Positions 1 through 5,412 of a stretch of DNA of 6,593 nt are shown here, piece after piece. The stretch's first letter is position 1; every line of letters starts with the position of its first letter. The stretch covers positions 1 to 6,593 of the forward strand of contig JAEXEM010000125.1 of the NCBI GenBank assembly GCA_023401045.1, read 5' to 3'. Both the position numbers and the translations under genes were made by a program. The notes beneath the pieces were generated by a model that was given only the letters and a program-made list of their open reading frames with translations, searched no databases and had not been told where the DNA came from. Source of the DNA: Actinomycetes bacterium. GTDB lineage: Bacteria > Actinomycetota > Actinomycetes > Actinomycetales > Cellulomonadaceae.

Positions 1-410
1 GCCTCGTCCTGCCCCTCGCGCTCGCCCGCCGGGTCCCGCCGCGCGTCGTCACCCTCGTCGTGGCGGCGTGCTGGCTGTCGCTGCCGCTCGGGCTGCTGCT
101 CGCCCCGGGCGGGTGGTCGCTGTGGGCGTCGCTCGCCGGGCTGGCGCAGGCGGCGAACTTCGTCCTCATCTTCTCGGTCGTCACCGCCGTCGCGGGCTCG
201 GCACCGGGCGTGCGACGGCTGTCAGCCGCCGTGCAGACCGTCGGGTACCTCGTCGCGGCGGTCACGCCGAGCGCCCTCGGGGCGCTGCGCTCGGCGACGG
301 GCTCGTGGACCGGGCCGCTGCTCGTCGTCACAGGGCTGCTCACCCTCATGGTCGTCACGCTCACCGTCGCGGCCGGGCGGCTGCGACGTGAGGACGCACC
401 TGCGACGTGA
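1..410 (+). CDS. MFS transporter, CynX/NimT-like, C-terminal fragment
   Basis: This is the 3' end of a gene entering from the left edge. The open frame runs from base 3 without a stop to TGA at 408-410 and gives 135 residues. They show four hydrophobic segments, at about residues 15-34, 38-60, 72-96 and 104-126, with Arg-rich cytoplasmic joints (ARR near 8-10, RR near 71-72, RLRRE at the end). This fits the last four helices of a 12-helix major facilitator superfamily permease. The pattern VRRLSAAVQTVGYLVAA followed by ATGSWTGPLL resembles CynX/NimT (cyanate or nitroimidazole transporter) family members, where a Ser-X-X-X-Q-X-X-GY helix is typical. The substrate cannot be told from the fragment. 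The start codon and first eight helices are outside the window. The gene converges on the ArsR gene with a 16-base gap. The family call rests on recognised pattern, not on a search. Confidence 0.82.
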   Translation, partial: LVLPLALARRVPPRVVTLVVAACWLSLPLGLLLAPGGWSLWASLAGLAQAANFVLIFSVVTAVAGSAPGVRRLSAAVQTVGYLVAAVTPSALGALRSATGSWTGPLLVVTGLLTLMVVTLTVAAGRLRREDAPAT

Positions 411-412
411 GG
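381..412. repeat. 13-bp direct repeat at the 3' end of the MFS gene
   Basis: CTGCGACGTGAGG occurs at 381-393 and again at 400-412, a period of 19 bases. Because 19 is not a multiple of three, the second copy is read one base out of phase with the first and supplies the TGA stop at 408-410. It looks like a small tandem duplication that reset the C-terminus of the transporter. Confidence 0.75.
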
Positions 413-426
413 GCCGCGCCCGGCGC

Positions 427-813
427 TCAGTCCTCCCGCACGTGCCGCTCCAGCCGGTCGAGCGCCCGCTCGGCCGGCAGCCGGTGACGGTCGAGCCACG
501 CCCGGGCGCCCGCCGTGCCATCGGCGGCGAGGCGGTACGTGCGCACCCGGCCGGTCTTCTCCGAGACGACGACGCCCGCGCGCTCGAGGACGGCGAGGTG
601 CTGGACGACCGCCGGCAGGGACATGGTGAACGGCTCGGCCACGGTCGTCACCGACGCCGGCCCACGGGCCAGCCGCTCGACGATCGCACGCCGCGTCGGG
701 TCGGACAGCGCGTGGAACAGCCGGTCGAGCCGGGCCTCCTCGGACGGCTCGGGGGTGGTCACCCGCGCGACCAGCGGCCGACCCTCCTCGCCGGTGCCCC
801 CCGTGCCGGCCAT
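427..813 (-). CDS. ArsR-family winged-helix transcriptional repressor
   Basis: The protein has 128 residues. A winged helix-turn-helix covers about residues 27-95: LFHALSDPTRRAIVERLARG is the family's N-terminal helix pair, SLPAVVQHLAVLERAGVV (about 65-82) holds the recognition helix, and KTGRVRTYRL is the wing. The tail WLDRHRLPAERALDRLERHV is typical of ArsR proteins paired with SRPBCC (AHSA1) genes. There is no cysteine in the protein, so a thiol metal site of the ArsR/SmtB type is unlikely and the signal is unknown. The ATG at 811-813 begins one base after the ABC-F stop (TGACATG), suggesting coupled translation; no strong ribosome binding site is visible. A GTG at residue 18 (TTPEPSEE follows) is a possible later start, since the first 17 residues are Gly-rich and outside the domain. 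The likely target is the operator at 3133-3158, making this an autorepressor; that is inference. Confidence 0.9.
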   Translation of the reverse strand: MAGTGGTGEEGRPLVARVTTPEPSEEARLDRLFHALSDPTRRAIVERLARGPASVTTVAEPFTMSLPAVVQHLAVLERAGVVVSEKTGRVRTYRLAADGTAGARAWLDRHRLPAERALDRLERHVRED

Positions 814-814
814 G

Positions 815-2614
815 TCAGCCCGCGATCTCCGCGGCCTCGAGCCACGCCGCCTCGAGCTCCTCGCGCTCGGCGGCGAGAGCCCGCAGCTCGGTGTCGAGCG
901 CGAGGACGGCCGTGTGGTCGGTCGACTGCTCGGCCATACGGGTGTGGAGGTCGGCCTCGAGGGCGGCGATCCGCTCGAGGCGACGCTCGATGCGCTGCAC
1001 CTCCTTGCGCGCCGTGCGCACCTCGGCCGCGGAGGCCACGGGGGCGGCCGGCGCAGCCGCGTCGGCCGTCGCGGGGGCCGGTGCGCCACCGGACGGGCGC
1101 TCCGCGAGCGCCCGCTCCCGCAGCTCGAGGTACTCCTCGACGCCGCCGGGCAGGTCCCGCACCCGCCCGTCCCCGAGCAGCGCGACCTGCCGGTCGCACA
1201 CCCGCTCGAGGAGGTACCGGTCGTGCGAGACGACGACGAGGGTGCCGGGCCAGCCGTCGAGCAGGTCCTCGACCGCGGCGAGGGTGTCGGTGTCGAGGTC
1301 GTTCGTCGGCTCGTCGAGCAGGAGGACGTTGGGCTCCGCGACGAGCAGGCGCAGGAGCTGCAGGCGCCGCCGCTCCCCGCCGGACAGGTCGCGCACCGGG
1401 GTCCGCGCACGCTCGCGCGTGAACCCGAGCCGCTCGACGAGCTGGCTCGCGGTCAGCTCCTTGCCGCCGACGACGACGCTGCGTCGCTCGCGCTCGACGG
1501 CTTCGACGACGCGCAGGTCGGCGACCTCGTCGAGGTCCTCGACGTCCTGGCGCAGCTCGGCCACCTGGACCGTCTTCCCCCGCTTCACCCGCCCCGCGGT
1601 GGGGGCCGCACGCCCGGCGAGCAGCCGCAGCAGCGTCGTCTTCCCGGCGCCGTTGACGCCGACGACACCGAACCGGTCCCCCGGGCCGAGGCGCCAGGTG
1701 ACGTCGTCGAGGAGCACACGCCCGTCGGGCAGCGCGTACGTCACGTCCTCGAGGTCGAGGACGTCCTTGCCGAGCCGGCTCGTCGCGGTGCGAGCCAGGG
1801 CGAGCGAGTCGCGCGGCGGTGGCTCGTCGGCGATGAGCGCGGTCGCGGCGTCGATCCGGAACTTCGGCTTGGACGTGCGGGCCGGGGCACCGCGGCGCAG
1901 CCAGGCGAGCTCCTTGCGCAGCAGGTTCTGCCGCTTGGCCTCGGTGGTCGCGGCCTGCTGGGCGCGCTCGGCGCGCGCGAGGACGTAGGCCGCGTAGCCG
2001 CCGTCGTACTGGTCGACGACGCCGTCGTGCACCTCCCACGTGCGGGTGCACACCGCGTCGAGGAACCAGCGGTCGTGGGTGACGACGACGAGCGCGCCGC
2101 TGCCGCGCGCGTAGCGCTCGGTGAGGTACCGCGCGAGCCACGCGACGCCCTCGACGTCGAGGTGGTTGGTCGGCTCGTCGAGGACGAGCACCTCGTCGTC
2201 GCGCACGAGCAGGGCCGCGAGCGCGACCCGGCGGCGCTGCCCGCCGGACAGGCTCGCGAGGGGCGCGTCGAGCTCGACGTCGGCGAGCAGCCCGGCGTGC
2301 ACCGCACGGATGCCGGCGTCGGAGGCCCACTCGTGGGCGTCGGCGCTGCCGTGGACGGCGTCGAGGACGGTGCCCGGGCCGAGGTCGTCACGCTGGTCGA
2401 GGAGGGCGACCCGGGTGCCGCCGGCGCGCGTGACGCGCCCGTCGTCGGGCTCCTGGCGGCCGGCGAGGACGCGCAGCAGCGTCGACTTGCCGGCGCCGTT
2501 GGGCCCGACGACGCCGATGCGCTGGCCGTCGTCGACGCCGAGGCTGACGCCGTCGAGGAGGGTACGGGTACCGAGGGTGAGGGAGACGCGGTCGGCGCCG
2601 AGGAGATGGGACAT
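815..2614 (-). CDS. ABC-F family ATPase, Uup-like
   Basis: This 599-residue soluble protein has two ABC domains and no membrane segment. Domain 1 has Walker A GPNGAGKS (37-44), signature LSGGQ (122-126), Walker B LVLDEP (143-148) and switch His180. Domain 2 has Walker A GVNGAGKT (319-326), signature LSGGE (410-414), Walker B LLLDEP (431-436) and His464. The linker (about 205-285) carries RQNLLRKELAWLRRGAPART, a pattern typical of Uup-type proteins. An Ala/Pro-rich hinge (about 508-528) leads to a charged C-terminal coiled coil (about 530-597). ABC-F proteins bind the ribosomal E site and rescue or tune translation; some give antibiotic resistance. The short linker argues against a classical resistance type with a long antibiotic-resistance loop, though it does not exclude protection. 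It starts 7 bases after the SRPBCC stop with only a weak ribosome binding site, so reinitiation is likely. Its position inside an ArsR-controlled operon is odd for a housekeeping Uup. Confidence 0.93.
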   Translation of the reverse strand: MSHLLGADRVSLTLGTRTLLDGVSLGVDDGQRIGVVGPNGAGKSTLLRVLAGRQEPDDGRVTRAGGTRVALLDQRDDLGPGTVLDAVHGSADAHEWASDAGIRAVHAGLLADVELDAPLASLSGGQRRRVALAALLVRDDEVLVLDEPTNHLDVEGVAWLARYLTERYARGSGALVVVTHDRWFLDAVCTRTWEVHDGVVDQYDGGYAAYVLARAERAQQAATTEAKRQNLLRKELAWLRRGAPARTSKPKFRIDAATALIADEPPPRDSLALARTATSRLGKDVLDLEDVTYALPDGRVLLDDVTWRLGPGDRFGVVGVNGAGKTTLLRLLAGRAAPTAGRVKRGKTVQVAELRQDVEDLDEVADLRVVEAVERERRSVVVGGKELTASQLVERLGFTRERARTPVRDLSGGERRRLQLLRLLVAEPNVLLLDEPTNDLDTDTLAAVEDLLDGWPGTLVVVSHDRYLLERVCDRQVALLGDGRVRDLPGGVEEYLELRERALAERPSGGAPAPATADAAAPAAPVASAAEVRTARKEVQRIERRLERIAALEADLHTRMAEQSTDHTAVLALDTELRALAAEREELEAAWLEAAEIAG

Positions 2615-2621
2615 CGCCCGA

Positions 2622-3095
2622 CTAGCGTGCCAGGTACCGGGCCAGGGTGTCGAAGATGCCGCGCGTCCCCTCCTCGCGGCCGGCCGGGTCGTCGATGCCG
2701 TCGAGGTGGACGCCCTGCTCGGTGTAGCGCAGCGCGGTGCGGTCCCCGGCGGCGGGAGCGAGCTCGTACGTGCCGAGCGAGGTGGAGACGTGCCGCCCGT
2801 CGAGCCACATGTCGTAGGTGAGGACGATGCGCTCGTGCTCGACGATGTCGGTGTACGTCGCGACGTAGCGGCTCACCGGGCCGTCGTGGAAGTCGCCCTC
2901 GCTCACGGCCGTGCCGCCGACGCGGAAGTCGTCGCTGTCCTCGAGGGTCGTCCAGTCGTCGCTCGTGCCGAACCACTCGTGCTTCTGCACCGGGTCGGCG
3001 AACGCCTGCCAGACGCGGGCCACCGGTGCGTCGAGCTCGCGCTCGACGACGAACGTCGCGTGGACGGCGGTGCGCGGGGTCGTCGTGCTCGTCAT
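2622..3095 (-). CDS. SRPBCC (AHSA1/START-like) domain protein
   Basis: The protein has 157 residues and a single SRPBCC ligand-binding fold. The N-terminal VVERELDAPVARVWQAFADP (16-35) is the hallmark first strand and helix. KHEWFG (38-43), FRVGG (57-61), an acidic strand region (YTDIVEHERIVLTYDMW, 81-97) and the closing helix GTRGIFDTLARYL (143-155) follow in the family order. This family is named after the Hsp90 co-chaperone Aha1, but bacterial stand-alone members mostly have unknown small-molecule ligands. No signal peptide is seen, so it should be cytoplasmic. The start at 3095 is chosen because AGGAGG lies 4 bases upstream; an in-frame ATG 13 codons earlier lacks such a site and would precede the alignable domain. 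It is first in the operon with the ABC-F and ArsR genes. SRPBCC genes beside ArsR repressors are common, and a role in sensing or handling the inducer is plausible but unproven. Confidence 0.9.
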   Translation of the reverse strand: MTSTTTPRTAVHATFVVERELDAPVARVWQAFADPVQKHEWFGTSDDWTTLEDSDDFRVGGTAVSEGDFHDGPVSRYVATYTDIVEHERIVLTYDMWLDGRHVSTSLGTYELAPAAGDRTALRYTEQGVHLDGIDDPAGREEGTRGIFDTLARYLAR

Positions 3096-3099
3096 GGTG

Positions 3100-3105
3100 C
3101 CTCCT
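3100..3105 (-). promoter_or_regulatory. Ribosome binding site of the SRPBCC gene
   Basis: AGGAGG on the minus strand sits four bases before the ATG at 3093-3095. It decides that start over the in-frame ATG 39 bases upstream. Confidence 0.8.
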
Positions 3106-3132
3106 GCGTCTCGGGCCGGTCGGGGCCGGTGC

Positions 3133-3158
3133 AATACTTAGGCGATGCCTTAACTATT
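3133..3158. promoter_or_regulatory. Imperfect inverted repeat, likely ArsR-family operator
   Basis: On the plus strand AATACTTAGGC (3133-3143) is followed by GAT and then GCCTTAACTATT (3147-3158). The core AGGC-GAT-GCCT is a perfect dyad. The outer arms (AATA, TTA) also pair if one extra T in the right arm is skipped. The site covers the -10 element and the predicted transcription start, so a bound repressor would block polymerase. ArsR-family proteins bind AT-rich dyads of this kind at their own promoters. The natural candidate is the ArsR encoded at 427-813; this pairing is inference. Confidence 0.65.
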
Positions 3159-3181
3159 CGCCCTCTCCGACACCGTGTCAA
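3153..3181 (-). promoter_or_regulatory. Sigma-70-like promoter of the SRPBCC/ABC-F/ArsR operon
   Basis: On the minus strand TTGACA (3176-3181) is a perfect -35 element, followed after exactly 17 bases by AATAGT (3153-3158), which matches four of six positions of TATAAT. Transcription would start near 3146, leaving a leader of about 50 bases to the SRPBCC ATG. The -10 region is conspicuously AT-rich in a very GC-rich window. The -10 lies inside the inverted repeat described at 3133-3158. Confidence 0.72.
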
Positions 3182-3196
3182 CCCCCGGGACGACGA

Positions 3197-3227
3197 CGCC
3201 GACGCACCCGCGAGGGGTGCGCCGGCG
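3197..3227 (-). terminator. Hairpin terminator after the ABC-2 exporter operon
   Basis: Arms 3197-3209 and 3215-3227 form a 13-bp stem around a 5-base loop, 21 bases past the permease stop. The one non-Watson-Crick position (3202 against 3222) is an A-C mismatch in plus-strand RNA but a G-U wobble in minus-strand RNA, so the fold is better in the direction of the exporter genes. No U-tract follows, as is common for actinobacterial terminators. It lies just before the -35 element of the next operon and may insulate the two. Confidence 0.68.
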
Positions 3228-3248
3228 CCGTCCGGTGCGAGCCGCGGC

Positions 3249-4370
3249 TCAGTCGAGCGCGTCCGCGGCGAGCGCCTCACGGACCCGCACGCGACCGCCC
3301 GTGCGGAGCACCGACCGCTCGTACACCTTCGCCGCGAGCGCCGTGACGACGACCGTCGAGGCCACGAGGACCACGAGGGACACGAGCGGCTCCCACCACG
3401 CGGCCTCCCCGAGGAAGAGCCGCACCGGCATCCCGACCGGGGCGCTGAACGGCACGTACGACATCACAGTGAGGACGAGGTCGTTGTCGTTGAAGAAGAC
3501 GACGAGGAAGTACGGGATCATCGTCAGCCACATGACCGGCTGGAGGACCGTCCCGGTGTCCTCGACGCGCGAGACGAGCGAGGCGCTCGCCGCGAACACC
3601 CCGGCGAGCAGGACGAACCCGATCGCGAAGAAGACGACGAACCACACGACCGGGGCACCGACGAGCGCGAGCAGGTCGTCCTGCCCCGTGATGACGAGCC
3701 CGAGCACCGCGACCGCGGCGATCGCGGCCGTCTGCGCCAGCGCGAGCGCAGAGTTGCCGAGGATCTTCCCGCCGAGCAGGGCGCGCGCGGGCACGGCCGA
3801 CAGGAGGATCTCCACCGTGCGGGTCTGCTTCTCCGTGACGGTGTTCTGCGCGATCATCGAGCCCGACCCGATGACGGACATCATGAAGACGAGGCCGAAC
3901 GCGAAGGTCACGAGGTAGCGGACCGCACCGTCGGCAGCCGCGGGGTCGAGCAGCTCGACCTCGGGACGCACGGTCAGCGCGTCGAGCAGCGTCTGCGGCG
4001 CGGAGTCCATCGCGACGACCTCGATGCCGCCGGGGCCGTCGCCCGGCACGACGGCCGCCGCGACGTCGCCGTCGCGCACCGCCGTCTCGGCGGCACCACG
4101 GTCGGCGACGGACTCGACGGCGACGCCCTCGGTGGCCGGGACCTGACCGGCGACGGACTGCACGACCGCGACGCGGACGTCGTCCGGGGTCCGGTCGGAC
4201 ATGAGCGAGCTGACGACGATGGCCGCGAGGATCCCGAGGAGGAGCACGGCCGTCGAGATGACGAACGACTTCGAGCGGACCTGCGCGAGGATCTCACGCT
4301 CGGCGACGAGCAGCGTCGCGCGGGAGGTCGACAGCGGCGCCGGTGCGGCGGGGCGGGTCGTCGTGCTCAT
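3249..4370 (-). CDS. ABC-2 type exporter permease, NatB/YhaP-like
   Basis: The protein has 373 residues. A first membrane helix at about 37-57 follows a cytoplasmic start, then an extracytoplasmic domain of about 90 residues (58-150), then five more hydrophobic stretches at about 151-173, 208-228, 240-264, 275-293 and 327-350. Between helices 2 and 3 is TEKQTRTVEILLSAVPARALLGGKILG (179-205), matching the EK-X-X-RT-X-E-X-LL...GK-I-LG signature of ABC2_membrane_3/NatB permeases. This places the cytoplasmic coupling region there. NatAB was described as a sodium exporter in Bacillus, but relatives export varied or unknown substrates, so no substrate is claimed. The ATG overlaps the stop of the ATPase gene (ATGA) and has AGGAGG seven bases upstream, showing tight coupling. 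The half-transporter size implies a dimer, or the permease pairing with itself on two ATPase subunits. Confidence 0.9.
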   Translation of the reverse strand: MSTTTRPAAPAPLSTSRATLLVAEREILAQVRSKSFVISTAVLLLGILAAIVVSSLMSDRTPDDVRVAVVQSVAGQVPATEGVAVESVADRGAAETAVRDGDVAAAVVPGDGPGGIEVVAMDSAPQTLLDALTVRPEVELLDPAAADGAVRYLVTFAFGLVFMMSVIGSGSMIAQNTVTEKQTRTVEILLSAVPARALLGGKILGNSALALAQTAAIAAVAVLGLVITGQDDLLALVGAPVVWFVVFFAIGFVLLAGVFAASASLVSRVEDTGTVLQPVMWLTMIPYFLVVFFNDNDLVLTVMSYVPFSAPVGMPVRLFLGEAAWWEPLVSLVVLVASTVVVTALAAKVYERSVLRTGGRVRVREALAADALD

Positions 4371-5281
4371 GCGGCCACCTCCTGCGGCGCGGGCTCGTCG
4401 GTGACGACGTCCCGGAAGATCTCCGCCAGCGACGGTCGCAGCGGGGTGAAGGCGTGCACCGGGCCGGCGCCCAGCGCGGTGCGCAGCACGTGCTGCGCGA
4501 CGTCGTCGGCGGCGGCCTCGAAGACCGCGGACCCCGCCGCGAGCTCGTCGACGCGCACCCCGGGGACGTCCCGCAGCCAGCCCATGTCGCCGTCCGTGAC
4601 GATCTCGTGCCGCAGCACGCCGTGCCGGCGGCGCAGCTCCTCGCGGGTACCGGACGCCCGCACCCGGCCCCCGGCGATGATGACGAGGTCGTCGCACAGC
4701 CGCTCGACGACGTCGAGCTGGTGCGAGGAGAAGAGCACCGGCACGCCCTGCGCGGCCCGCTCCGCGAGCACGCCCTGGACGACGTCGACCGCCATGGGGT
4801 CGAGGCCCGAGAAGGGCTCGTCGAGGACGAGCACCTCGGGGTCGTGGACGAGCGCGGCGGCGACCTGGGCGCGCTGCTGGTTGCCGAGCGAGAGGTTCTC
4901 CACCGGGTCGTTCGCGCGCGGGCCGAGCCCGAGGCGCTCGAGGAGCGCGTCGGCGCGCTCGCTCGCGCCCTGCTTGTCGAACCCGTGGAGCCGCGCGAGG
5001 TAGGTGAGGTGCTCGGCGAGGCGCATCTTCGGGTAGAGCCCGCGCTCCTCGGGCATGTAGCCGAACCGCGACCGCACCGTGCCGTCGACCGGGCGCCCGG
5101 CGAAGGTCACCCGGCCGGCGTGCGGTGCGAGCACCCCGAGGATGATCCGCATCGTCGTCGTCTTCCCGGCCCCGTTGCCGCCGACGAACCCCGTCAGGCG
5201 CCCCTCGCCCACCGTGAAGCCCACGTCGTCGAGCACGAGCCGGTCGCCGAAGGACCGGCTGACACCGTCCAGCTCGAGCAT
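4367..5281 (-). CDS. ABC exporter ATPase, NatA/YhaQ-like with C-terminal DUF4162-type region
   Basis: The protein has 304 residues. Walker A is GGNGAGKT (34-41). The Q-loop region reads GYMPEERGLYPKM (74-86), where the usual Gln is replaced. The signature is LSLGNQQ (130-136), Walker B VLVLDEP (150-156), D-loop SGLD (158-161) and switch His187. The LS-X-GNQQ signature and PEERG Q-loop are both typical of the YhaQ/NatA branch. After the ATPase domain, residues about 220-304 form an extra region ending in FTPLRPSLAEIFRDVV, as in DUF4162-containing members. The start at 5281 is chosen because AGGAGG lies six bases upstream; the two ATG codons further upstream (5296, 5302) overlap or precede that site. 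It powers the permease encoded next, with which it shares four bases. The upstream gap of 131 bases holds two dyads and a possible -10. Confidence 0.92.
   Translation of the reverse strand: MLELDGVSRSFGDRLVLDDVGFTVGEGRLTGFVGGNGAGKTTTMRIILGVLAPHAGRVTFAGRPVDGTVRSRFGYMPEERGLYPKMRLAEHLTYLARLHGFDKQGASERADALLERLGLGPRANDPVENLSLGNQQRAQVAAALVHDPEVLVLDEPFSGLDPMAVDVVQGVLAERAAQGVPVLFSSHQLDVVERLCDDLVIIAGGRVRASGTREELRRRHGVLRHEIVTDGDMGWLRDVPGVRVDELAAGSAVFEAAADDVAQHVLRTALGAGPVHAFTPLRPSLAEIFRDVVTDEPAPQEVAA
4378..4383 (-). promoter_or_regulatory. Ribosome binding site of the ABC-2 permease gene
   Basis: AGGAGG on the minus strand lies seven bases before the permease ATG (4368-4370), inside the last codons of the ATPase gene. 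It gives the permease its own strong initiation signal in addition to the ATGA overlap. Confidence 0.78.
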
Positions 5282-5287
5282 CGTCCA

Positions 5288-5293
5288 CCTCCT
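5288..5293 (-). promoter_or_regulatory. Ribosome binding site of the exporter ATPase gene
   Basis: AGGAGG on the minus strand lies six bases before the ATG at 5279-5281. An upstream in-frame ATG (5294-5296) directly abuts this motif and so is unlikely to be the start. Confidence 0.8.
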
Positions 5294-5331
5294 CATCGCC
5301 ACGCACCGGGCCGTCCCGGAGCGTGGTGACG

Positions 5332-5337
5332 ACGCTA
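5332..5337 (-). promoter_or_regulatory. Possible -10 element before the exporter operon
   Basis: TAGCGT on the minus strand fits the TANNNT pattern of a -10 and would give a start near 5325, about 44 bases before the ATPase ATG. No TTGACA-like -35 is present at a spacing of 16-18 bases. If real, the promoter probably needs an activator. The call is weak. Confidence 0.3.
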
Positions 5338-5357
5338 GACGGACGCGGCGACGGGCG

Positions 5358-5377
5358 GATCGGGCCGTCGGCCGATC
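5358..5377. repeat. Dyad GATCGG-N8-CCGATC between the RR and exporter genes
   Basis: Arms GATCGG (5358-5363) and CCGATC (5372-5377) are exact inverse complements. The pairing can extend inwards (GGCC against GGCC) with one bulged base. The dyad shares base 5377 with the neighbouring 32-base palindrome. It may be a second terminator stem or a regulator site. Its centre at 5367.5 would be about 42 bases upstream of a start at 5325, a usual place for an activator that contacts polymerase; that is inference. Confidence 0.5.
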
Positions 5378-5408
5378 TCACGTCTCCGTCCCGGGACGGA
5401 GACGTGAG
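5377..5408 (-). terminator. Perfect 32-base palindrome, likely terminator of the two-component operon
   Basis: CTCACGTCTCCGTCCC (5377-5392) is followed at once by its exact inverse complement (5393-5408). As RNA it would fold into a 14-bp stem with a CCGG loop, four bases past the response regulator stop. The position fits a terminator, and the lack of a U-tract is usual in actinobacteria. The absence of any spacer and of any mismatch also suits a binding site for a dimeric protein, so a double role in front of the exporter operon is possible. Confidence 0.7.
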
Positions 5409-5412
5409 CAGG

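Noticed and set aside
411..426. Possible bidirectional terminator between the MFS and ArsR genes
   Set aside because: Only a 4-bp GCCG/CGGC stem or a one-base-loop GCGCC/GGCGC fold can be drawn. This is too weak to call at this GC content.
759..2330. Second minus-strand frame over the ABC-F gene (523 codons)
   Set aside because: It is an Arg/Ala-rich out-of-phase reading of the same gene, with no motif of its own.
515..2821. Long plus-strand open frame opposite the ABC-F gene (768 codons)
   Set aside because: Its protein is a low-complexity Arg/Gly/Val/Asp-rich mirror of the minus-strand gene, without recognisable domains. Long antisense frames are expected at this GC content, and the opposite frame has clear ABC motifs.
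3131..3248. Promoter or small gene on the plus strand in the gap before the exporter genes
   Set aside because: The AT-rich patch reads well only as a minus-strand promoter. No plus-strand frame there has a ribosome binding site or protein-like composition.
2121..5003. Very long plus-strand open frame (960 codons)
   Set aside because: It runs across four minus-strand genes, the SRPBCC promoter and the 3197-3227 hairpin. It is Arg/Asp/His-rich with no domain, so it is a by-product of codon bias.
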